Shown piece after piece: positions 1-5,107 of a stretch of DNA of 8,121 bases (its first letter is position 1; the number at the start of each line of letters is the position of its first letter). This DNA is from JBLHKE01 sp047619485 (lineage in GTDB: Bacteria; Verrucomicrobiota; Verrucomicrobiia; Verrucomicrobiales; DEV007): positions 1 through 8,121 of the forward strand of contig JBLHKE010000337.1 of NCBI GenBank assembly GCA_047619485.1. The letters run 5' to 3'. Below the pieces are notes generated by a model. The model ran no database searches. It saw only the letters and a program-made list of their open reading frames with translations, and was not told the DNA's origin. The translations under genes were made by a program, and so were the position numbers.

Positions 1-841
1 TGCGGCAGGCCGCGGGATCGTCGTTGTCGTTCTGGAACATGTCGCCGAACGAGCTCAGCGTCTGCTCGTAGGAGTTGCGCAAGCCGTGGCTGACAATTTC
101 CACCTTGGAGCCGTCGGGATCCATGCGGACCGCAAATCCGGAAGTCCAGATATGACCGTCGTCGGAGGTCTTCCCCGAGGTGCTCATATGGTCGGCGGGC
201 CAGTTGGGGCCGTGGCCGCCGTAGGTGCCGCCCATGTAGAAGGTCTTGCCGGACATGTCGGTAAAAACTGCTCCGCAGTTGCCGTTGTTGAAGTAGAATT
301 TTCCGTCCGGGCCGGCGCTCAGCGAGTGCAAGCCATGGTCATGATTGATCGCATTGAAGCCGGTGAGGATCACCTCGCGTTTGTCCACCGCGGGGTCGAA
401 CACCAGGTCGCGATCGACGTCGGTATACGCGAGCAGATCCGGCGGCTGCGACACGTAGACGACGTTGTCGAAAACGGCGACTCCCAGCGGCGCGATGAGA
501 CCAGTCTCCTGCACGAAGGTATGCGAGCTGTCGCATTTACCGTCACCGTCAGTGTCCCGCAGCACCGCGATCCGGTCCCCCGCAGGGCGTGTTCCGTTTC
601 TGCCACGATAGTTCACCCCCTCCGCAACCCAGATCGCGCCGGCGTGATCGATGTCCATGTTGGTAGGGTTGTAGAGATAGGGTGTGCTGGCCCACACAGT
701 CACTTCCAGGGATGGCTCGATTTCGAACATCCAGGTCGGGATGGACTTTGGATCCATCTCGGGCTTCCAATCGTCAGCTGCGACGAGGGATGCGGAGGCC
801 GTGACAGACGCTACGGCGAGGAGGCGGAGTCGATTGAGCAT
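1..841 (-). CDS. PVC-type membrane-bound dehydrogenase, N-terminal beta-propeller part (partial, runs off window start)
   Basis: An open frame from an ATG at 841-839 runs 280 codons to the window edge with no stop, so the C-terminus is missing. Residues 1-22 look like a signal peptide (MLNRLRLLAV, an Ala/Ser-rich stretch, then an Ala-Ala cleavage site), which predicts export. The mature part reads as the NHL/six-bladed-propeller-like domain at the front of planctomycete and verrucomicrobial membrane-bound dehydrogenases. Visible landmarks are the acidic loop DTDGDGKCD (96-104), INHDHGLHSL (165-174), GPDGKFYFNNGN (177-188) and QNDNDDPAACR (270-280), the last being very characteristic of the family. 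Full-length members are usually much longer, with a HEAT-like middle and a C-terminal cytochrome c; none of that is in the window. The substrate is unknown, though these proteins are generally thought to oxidise sugars or alcohols in the periplasm. It begins 58 bases after the esterase gene, so co-transcription is likely. No clear Shine-Dalgarno sequence precedes the ATG; the start rests on the signal peptide. Confidence 0.9.
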   Translation of the reverse strand, partial: MLNRLRLLAVASVTASASLVAADDWKPEMDPKSIPTWMFEIEPSLEVTVWASTPYLYNPTNMDIDHAGAIWVAEGVNYRGRNGTRPAGDRIAVLRDTDGDGKCDSSHTFVQETGLIAPLGVAVFDNVVYVSQPPDLLAYTDVDRDLVFDPAVDKREVILTGFNAINHDHGLHSLSAGPDGKFYFNNGNCGAVFTDMSGKTFYMGGTYGGHGPNWPADHMSTSGKTSDDGHIWTSGFAVRMDPDGSKVEIVSHGLRNSYEQTLSSFGDMFQNDNDDPAACR

Positions 842-899
842 GCCAGAGTTTCCGACGTGATTCTGAAATCCGCCAGCTCGGAATCTGAGCTCCCCGTGT

Positions 900-2798
900 C
901 TACTTGACCTCATCAGCCATGGCCCCGAGAATCGAACCCGCTGCCTTCTCTCCGAGTAGCTTGTAGGCCGGACCGGTCCAGTGGAAACGATCGCCCTTGG
1001 CGAGGCTGCGTTTGTCGGCGAGGAGGGTGTAGAAATCGTTCACGGGAACTTCGGCGGCGGCCATCACCTTGGCAGCCATGTGGTTGTGTTCTACGATGAT
1101 GGGGTTGATCTCGGCATCGAACTCGAGGCGCTTGTCCTTGGCGGTGACCGGTGTACTGCTGGCCCAGATGAGTTTTGCCTCGGGAAGCTTTGTCTTGAGG
1201 ATCTCGACATAGGCCCGGGTGAGCGGCTCGTAAGTACCGGGCTTGATACGCCCCTTGGTCCAGCCGTGCAGGCCCATGTTGAAGTGCACGACGTCGTAGG
1301 GGCCGTTGTTGTCTAGCACGGTGGCGAGCAGTTTGTTGGTGCCCTCGGACTGCCAGTGCGGGTTCACCCATGCGTCGACGTAGGCCTTCCCGTCGAGCGT
1401 TTTGGCCACGCTCCGGAAATAACCGTTGAGGATGGAGTCGCCGATCAGCAACACGCACGGGCGCTCGGTATCGGTGCGCTTGGCCCGATCGAGTCGCCAG
1501 CCTTTGCCGTTGGCCTGCAGGCGTGCCTCGGACTCCTTGGCGCTGGCGGGATCCGGTTTTTCCGGTCGAAGGCCGAGAGTGGCAGGCTTGTTGGTGATCT
1601 TTAACCCGGTAATCGAAACGAGCCCTTGTGGGTCGACCTTGCCTAGACCTTTTTCTGAGCCAAAGGTCCAGCGGAAGGCAGCGCCAGGCTTGAGATTAAA
1701 ATCTTGCAGACGGCGCAGTGTGACATCGGCGCTGGCTTCGGTCGGAATCTCAAATTTTGTTTTCAGTTCACTGGCGGGAATCAGGAATAGCGATACCTCC
1801 ACTTCGTCTGCAGTGTCCTTGAGGGTCTTCCAGCGGAAGAAGGCGTTGATCTGTCCAGATTCTGCGCTGTCCAGCTTGTCCGGCCAGGGGAGTTGAGAAT
1901 TCGTGGAGGCGTTCGTGAAGGCTGGATAGGCTTCGTTCTTGCGGACGCTGAGCCAGTCGAAGGAGTCGATCAGGTCATTCTTCTCCATGATCTTCGCGGA
2001 GTTGTTGGCGTGACCGAACGCTCCCCAGTAGAACAGGAAGGCGTACTTGCGGTCGTTCATCGCCTTCGCGAACTGATCGTGCCCCACCGACCATCGATCA
2101 TTCTGAGCCGAGTAGTCGATGCAGATCGGGGGATCGGGCAGAGCGACGCCCTCAGGAATCGACTTCGGTGGGAAAAAGAGGCGCTCGGAGGCGTGTTCGA
2201 CACCAGCGGGGACATTGGCTTTGATGGCGGCGAAAACATCACCGTGCCTCAGTCCAATCCCGAGCGTCCCACTCCCACCCATCGAATTTCCCGAGAGGTA
2301 GACGCGATTAGGGTCAATCCGGTACCGTTTGATCGCCCACGCTACCGTGGCCATAACGCGCTTTTCAACTGGCACTAGGTCGCTTCCGGAGTTCCTGGCG
2401 ATCAATCCCTTGTCCCCGGAATGCATTCCTCCCCACCACCAGTCTCCCTTGTTTTTTCCGCAGTCGACATAGAGTGCGAAGTGATCTTCCGGTGAGCGGT
2501 AGATGTCGTGGTTGCCGATGGTCTTTGTACAGTTAACGCAGGAGAAGACATCGTGGCCGGCTGAATGCAGCACGACATACAAGGGTGCGTTCACCCGGTC
2601 GGTTTTTGGATGCACGACGACAAAAGTGTCTTCTTGCGGCGCTTGATATCCCCACTCCGGATTCACGCCGTGCCGGAAGATTTCCATGGCTCGACCGTTG
2701 ACCTTGGAGTCGTCAGTGGGGTGTTCGGTTGGAGGCCAACCGAACACAGACAATTCGAACAATGCGAGGAGAAAGAGGGTGATGCGTAGGATCTTCAT
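900..2798 (-). CDS. Exported two-domain esterase: alpha/beta hydrolase fused to SGNH hydrolase
   Basis: This is a 632-residue protein with an N-terminal signal peptide (MKILRITLFLLALFELSVFG). Domain 1 (about 35-290) is an alpha/beta hydrolase of the polyhydroxybutyrate-depolymerase or acetylxylan-esterase-like type. Its nucleophile elbow is SGNSMGG (169-175, Ser172), and likely acid and base are Asp234 (SAQNDRW) and His263 (FGHANN). A beta-rich stretch at about 310-410 follows, then a charged linker (410-445). Domain 2 (about 446-630) is an SGNH hydrolase with GDS at 453-455, Gly486 as a possible oxyanion Gly, Asn507 in the block III position, and DRFH at 603-606 giving Asp603 and His606. Both active sites look complete, so the protein may cleave two ester bonds, for example acyl groups on polysaccharide; this is inferred. 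Several Cys in domain 1 (87, 90, 113) could form disulfides after export. It lies 67 bases after the small cytochrome-tail gene and 58 before the dehydrogenase gene. No strong Shine-Dalgarno is visible; the signal peptide supports the ATG. Confidence 0.9.
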   Translation of the reverse strand: MKILRITLFLLALFELSVFGWPPTEHPTDDSKVNGRAMEIFRHGVNPEWGYQAPQEDTFVVVHPKTDRVNAPLYVVLHSAGHDVFSCVNCTKTIGNHDIYRSPEDHFALYVDCGKNKGDWWWGGMHSGDKGLIARNSGSDLVPVEKRVMATVAWAIKRYRIDPNRVYLSGNSMGGSGTLGIGLRHGDVFAAIKANVPAGVEHASERLFFPPKSIPEGVALPDPPICIDYSAQNDRWSVGHDQFAKAMNDRKYAFLFYWGAFGHANNSAKIMEKNDLIDSFDWLSVRKNEAYPAFTNASTNSQLPWPDKLDSAESGQINAFFRWKTLKDTADEVEVSLFLIPASELKTKFEIPTEASADVTLRRLQDFNLKPGAAFRWTFGSEKGLGKVDPQGLVSITGLKITNKPATLGLRPEKPDPASAKESEARLQANGKGWRLDRAKRTDTERPCVLLIGDSILNGYFRSVAKTLDGKAYVDAWVNPHWQSEGTNKLLATVLDNNGPYDVVHFNMGLHGWTKGRIKPGTYEPLTRAYVEILKTKLPEAKLIWASSTPVTAKDKRLEFDAEINPIIVEHNHMAAKVMAAAEVPVNDFYTLLADKRSLAKGDRFHWTGPAYKLLGEKAAGSILGAMADEVK

Positions 2799-2865
2799 TC
2801 GGTGATCATTGGGATAAATGGGCTAGAGAACATTCTCACGGAGAGTCCAGCGGCGTCCACCCGTA

Positions 2866-3177
2866 TTATTTGTCACCGCCTTTTTTCGCGAGTTCGCTCA
2901 ACTCCTCGTGGGTCCACGGTGTGATCCGATCTGCGAATTCCCGTCGCCCCTCCCCGATCTTGGAAGCTGGAATCGGCTTGCGCCACTTGTGCCAACGCTC
3001 GCCAATGAAGTTGAGGACGTCCTCGATCTGCTGATCGTTGTAGGTCGCCTCAGCGCCGGAGAGCGCCGGGAACTCCGTGTCAGGATTCCAACCCTCCTCA
3101 GCGATCACTACTGCTGATCCAGCGAAAAAGAAGAGAAGCAGCGCGCGCAATGAATGGTGGAATTTGATACGGCTCAT
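2866..3177 (-). CDS. Small secreted protein resembling the C-terminal tail of a PVC cytochrome c domain (no haem motif)
   Basis: A 103-residue protein, taken from the ATG at 3177-3175 because GGGAG lies seven bases upstream; an in-frame TTG at 3195 would add six residues but lacks such a site. Residues 1-26 form a signal peptide (hydrophobic LRALLLFFFAGSAVVIA). The mature part contains EFPAL, then YNDQQIEDVLNFIGERW, then a charged stretch ending in TPWTHEELSEL. This matches the order seen at the end of cytochrome c domains of PVC dehydrogenases: a Met-Pro-Ala-Leu-like ligand region, a final helix (DEQIAxVLTYIRxxWG) and a WTxEEL tail. No CXXCH is present, and the position where I would expect the Met ligand is Phe. 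The simplest reading is a remnant in which a signal peptide was joined to the last part of a cytochrome domain. A genuine small secreted protein is also possible. It sits just after the MITE-like element and 67 bases before the esterase gene. Confidence 0.65.
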   Translation of the reverse strand: MSRIKFHHSLRALLLFFFAGSAVVIAEEGWNPDTEFPALSGAEATYNDQQIEDVLNFIGERWHKWRKPIPASKIGEGRREFADRITPWTHEELSELAKKGGDK

Positions 3178-3184
3178 ATGATCA

Positions 3185-3189
3185 CTCCC
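3185..3189 (-). promoter_or_regulatory. Ribosome binding site GGGAG for the 103-residue protein
   Basis: On the minus strand GGGAG is followed by seven bases and then the ATG at 3177. This is the clearest Shine-Dalgarno match in the window, and it decides the start in favour of ATG over the in-frame TTG six codons upstream. Confidence 0.6.
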
Positions 3190-3262
3190 AAACAACCCCC
3201 TTTCTCTCCATCTCCGATCCCTTCAACAGCGCCCTCAAGCGCCCCACGCAAAAAGCAAATTC

Positions 3263-3283
3263 CTAGGAGTCTGTCGGACTTAG
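3263..3283 (+). repeat. Left terminal inverted repeat of the MITE-like element
   Basis: This is a 21-bp exact reverse complement of 3387-3407. Within it AGTC-TGTCG-GACT is itself a small palindrome with 4-bp arms and a 5-base loop, so each end could fold on its own. Confidence 0.85.
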
Positions 3284-3386
3284 GTTTTTAACGCGCTCAC
3301 AGTGTGCTATTTGGAAAAGTGAAATTGAAAAGAAGCGAATACGGGCTCCTGAGGGTGTTAGTACATGTTAGGATCGATATCTCGGT

Positions 3387-3407
3387 CTAAGTCCGACAGA
3401 CTCCTAG
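3387..3407 (-). repeat. Right terminal inverted repeat of the MITE-like element
   Basis: This is a 21-bp exact reverse complement of 3263-3283. Pairing of the two ends stops at exactly this length; the bases just inside do not match. Confidence 0.85.
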
Positions 3408-3437
3408 CAATAATGGTCTCGCTGTAAACCCCCGGCG

Positions 3438-4241
3438 CTATTCGCCCAGCAATTCCTTGATCTTCGGCTCCATTGCCTCTGCCCAGGCTGCGTAGCCTTT
3501 TGCGTTCGGATGGGTTCCGTCGGGAATGAGGTCGTGCTTGAGTTGCCGCCCGTTGAGGAAGGTGTCGTTGATGCTCAGAAAGTGGATCTGGTCACCATCG
3601 CCAATGTCAGCTATGAGCTCGTTGACCTTCATGTTCTTCTGCCGCGCGCCGTCGTCATCGCCACCGCCTCGCGGGAAGATTGCAAGCAAGAGCACCTTTG
3701 TCTGCAGGAGCTTATTTCGGATTTTATCAACGATCAGGCGAATGTCGTGAGCGGTGACTTCGGGCGGGCTGCTCATGTAGTTGTTCGTCCCGATCATGAG
3801 GACGGCGAGCTTGGGCGAGATCTCTTCGATATTGCCATTTTCCAGGCGCCACAACACGTGTTCGGTGCGGTCACCGCTGATGGCGAGATTTACGGCGTTG
3901 CGCTTCCCATAATAGTCATCCCAGGTTTTCTTGCCGCCTTTTTCGCCCTCCTTCTCCCACCAGTGAGTGATGGAATCACCGATCATGAGGAGGTCAACGT
4001 TCCCCTTTTTTACCCGCGCATTGAATCCCTCATGTCTCTCGAACCAGGCTTGTTTGTGCCAACGCGGCTCGGGGCGTGCCGCGATGAACCTGTCGCTCTC
4101 TGGCAGGGGAGCGCGCCACGTCGGGATGCTCACGCTGTCGTAGGTGACCGTGGTCGTCACATTCTCGAGCTGCGAGCAGGCTGGGAGGCCGATGTAGAAT
4201 GTCGATCTCTTGCGAGCCGAGTTCCTGCCAATGAAAGCCAT
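3438..4241 (-). CDS. SGNH/GDSL hydrolase, open remainder of the broken gene (start uncertain)
   Basis: This is the longest uninterrupted open frame of the broken gene, 267 residues if counted from the ATG at 4241. Residues 1-14 are probably not the native sequence, since they come from the frame-shifted part. Residues 15-40 (FYIGLP to TYDSVSIP) are the last strands of the upstream beta-sandwich. The SGNH hydrolase, similar to the PAF-acetylhydrolase beta/gamma-like group, spans about 60-265. Its motifs are GDS at 88-90 (Ser90), ISGDRTEHVLWRLENG with Gly123, LMIGTNN with Asn153, and DGTHPN with Asp241 and His244. All catalytic positions look intact, so the domain could still fold. No Shine-Dalgarno or signal peptide precedes ATG 4241, so translation and export of this piece alone are doubtful. 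In related multidomain proteins such a domain would act as an exported esterase on carbohydrate substituents; this is inferred. No convincing terminator follows the TAG at 3440-3438; the MITE-like inverted repeat comes next, 30 bases on. Confidence 0.7.
   Translation of the reverse strand: MAFIGRNSARKRSTFYIGLPACSQLENVTTTVTYDSVSIPTWRAPLPESDRFIAARPEPRWHKQAWFERHEGFNARVKKGNVDLLMIGDSITHWWEKEGEKGGKKTWDDYYGKRNAVNLAISGDRTEHVLWRLENGNIEEISPKLAVLMIGTNNYMSSPPEVTAHDIRLIVDKIRNKLLQTKVLLLAIFPRGGGDDDGARQKNMKVNELIADIGDGDQIHFLSINDTFLNGRQLKHDLIPDGTHPNAKGYAAWAEAMEPKIKELLGE
4198..4206 (-). other. Second, compensating frameshift (+1) in the beta-sandwich domain
   Basis: The shifted frame gives GYMSADGFHWQELGSQEID to here. 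The family pattern then resumes in the original frame as FYIGLPACSQ to TYDSVSIP. One extra base around 4200, or two lost, accounts for it. The two shifts are about 228 bases apart and cancel. Confidence 0.7.
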
Positions 4242-4424
4242 CGGCGGACATGTATCCGGTGAAGCGATTGCGGAATCGAATCAATCTGACCCAGTAGAGA
4301 GTGCTGAGGCGGTTCTTCTTAATGACATGTGCTTCGCCGAGGTGTCGTGCCCGGGTCGTGGTTGTCTCGCCGCCCTTCTCCGTTCGAGCGACGAGCGCAC
4401 CGCTCGAGTGAGGAAGGAGCAAGA

Positions 4425-4430
4425 CGCATG
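4425..4430 (-). other. First frameshift (-1) in the beta-sandwich domain
   Basis: On the minus strand the upstream frame gives GVMMRETLDADSCHA up to here. The family pattern then continues only in the frame one base back (VLLLPHSSGALVART). One lost base in CATGCG-TC explains it; restoring it would read His-Ala-Val-Leu. Confidence 0.7.
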
Positions 4431-4961
4431 GCATGAATCGGCGTCGAGAGTCTCTCGCATCATCACCCCGGGTTTCGTCCACTGCGAACTCATCGGACGG
4501 ACAATGCGCGCGGTGATCGTGCCCTCGCCATTGAACGGCGCGTAGGCGAAGTGGAACTCGTCGTTGGTTCCGCCGATGCCGTGTCCTTCGCCTTCGAGGG
4601 TTAAAGTGGTTCCGTTGAACCCGGTGTCGCCCGGAGAGCCGACCTTTCCGATATCGGCAGTCGTCCAGGGTTTTGGCAGCCCGGCACCCGCGGCGAGGAC
4701 CGCCGAGCGCGGGCTGGTCCCTGCCTCATTGATCGCGGTAAGGAGATGGGTGATTATGTGGGGAATGCTGCCGTTGCCCGCTCCGTTGACCGCGTAGCGA
4801 ACCGTTTCCTCAAATAATTGGCGGGCGTTGCCGTAAACAGCGATTGCCATTTTCGTCTCAAGAGCGTCGGTCTCCCGGTTCCCATTCGCGAAGTCAGCAG
4901 AGTGTTCGATCGTCGGATGCCACGTTTCCAAAAACCATTTCTCGCCGCGTTTCGCCTCCGG

Positions 4962-4964
4962 CTA
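4962..4964 (-). other. In-frame TAG in the broken alginate-lyase/SGNH gene
   Basis: The signal peptide frame from 5063 reads FVHPGLIHS and then TAG. The same frame continues without a shift into PEAKRGEKWFLETWHP. The stop falls where about half of an alginate-lyase-like domain seems to be missing, so it may mark a deletion junction rather than a simple point mutation. Confidence 0.7.
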
Positions 4965-5107
4965 GCTATGGATCAGGCCGGGGTGAACGAATTCTTCCTG
5001 GGCAGAGCAAATCACCAGGATGGAAAATGTGATCACTAGGTGTCTGAGGAGAAATCGACTCATAGGAATAGCGCGATTCTGGCGCTGACACGCCCTTCGG
5101 GTTCGGT

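Larger units (their letters stand above)
3263..3407. mobile_element. MITE-like element, 145 bp including CTAG target repeats
   Basis: Two perfect 21-bp inverted repeats bound this stretch: 3263-3283 and 3387-3407. Each begins or ends in CTAG, which reads the same on both strands and so also forms a direct repeat, as a 4-bp target duplication would. Removing it leaves a 137-bp element (3267-3403) with 17-bp ends GAGTCTGTCGGACTTAG. The interior of about 100 bp has no supportable ORF and is richer in A and T than the flanking genes. Size, perfect ends and lack of coding capacity fit a non-autonomous miniature transposable element moved by a transposase elsewhere. The 4-bp CTAG target is compatible with families using short YTAR-like targets, but I cannot name the family. 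An alternative is a long-stem repeat acting as an RNA structure between two transcription units. It lies between the broken hydrolase gene and the small secreted protein gene. Confidence 0.65.
3178..3437. other. Intergenic region between the broken gene and the small secreted protein gene
   Basis: This 260-base stretch, the longest without a gene, is mostly the MITE-like element (3263-3407). The remainder upstream of the small gene (3178-3262) is purine-rich on the minus strand and contains the GGGAG ribosome site. It also has two copies of AGCGCCC ten bases apart (3228-3234 and 3238-3244). A promoter for the three downstream genes probably lies here or inside the element, but I cannot point to convincing -35 and -10 boxes. 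Confidence 0.5.
3438..5063 (-). pseudogene. Broken multidomain gene: alginate-lyase-like pieces, FN3 end, LamG/DUF1349-like beta-sandwich, SGNH hydrolase
   Basis: Reading from the ATG at 5063-5061, one frame of 542 codons links a signal peptide to an SGNH hydrolase, interrupted by three lesions. Codons 1-33 give MSRFLLRHLVITFSILVICS, the end of the signal, then EEFVHPGLIHS, the usual opening of PVC alginate-lyase-like proteins. Codon 34 is TAG (4964-4962). Codons 42-104 resemble an inner piece of such a lyase (NRETDALETKMAIAVYGN, NGAGNGSIPH). Codons 107-124 (TAINEAGTSPRSAV) look like the end of an FN3 domain. Codons 130-314 are a LamG/DUF1349-like beta-sandwich. In it the frame shifts by -1 at 4425-4427 and back by +1 near 4198-4206; the sequence in between is recognisable only in the other frame (TLYWVRLIRFRNRFTGYMS). 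The SGNH part (codons 345-541) is uninterrupted. Much of the lyase and most of the FN3 domain are absent, implying internal deletions. It starts 44 bases after the DUF1552 gene, probably in the same operon. Sequencing error could explain the indel pair but not the missing domain parts. Confidence 0.75.

Noticed and set aside
875..891. Possible small hairpin AGCTC-GGAATCT-GAGCT between the esterase and dehydrogenase genes
   Set aside because: The stem is only 5 bp with no U-tract, too weak to call a terminator. AGCT is self-complementary, which makes such matches common.
86..907. 273-codon open frame on the plus strand opposite the dehydrogenase gene
   Set aside because: It is antisense to a well-recognised dehydrogenase N-terminus, has no recognisable domain, and is explained by GC-rich codon structure.
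2826..2837. Short palindrome GAGAA-CA-TTCTC upstream of the esterase start
   Set aside because: It could be an operator, but there is a single copy, no known box matches it, and five-base arms are weak evidence.
3228..3244. Two AGCGCCC copies spaced ten bases apart upstream of the small secreted protein gene
   Set aside because: The copies are too short and only two in number; the helical-turn spacing is suggestive of an operator but not enough to call one.
3263..3407. Intrinsic terminator or riboswitch reading of the long inverted repeat
   Set aside because: The arms are separated by about 100 bases with no U-tract after the stem. The CTAG-flanked exact ends fit a transposable element better.
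3510..4262. 250-codon plus-strand open frame opposite the SGNH hydrolase
   Set aside because: It is a shadow of the SGNH coding frame with no family resemblance of its own.
5070..5086. Possible hairpin AGCGC-GATTCTG-GCGCT just upstream of the broken gene start
   Set aside because: Five paired bases with a 7-base loop are expected by chance in GC-rich sequence. Its resemblance to the hairpin at 875-891 is only partial.
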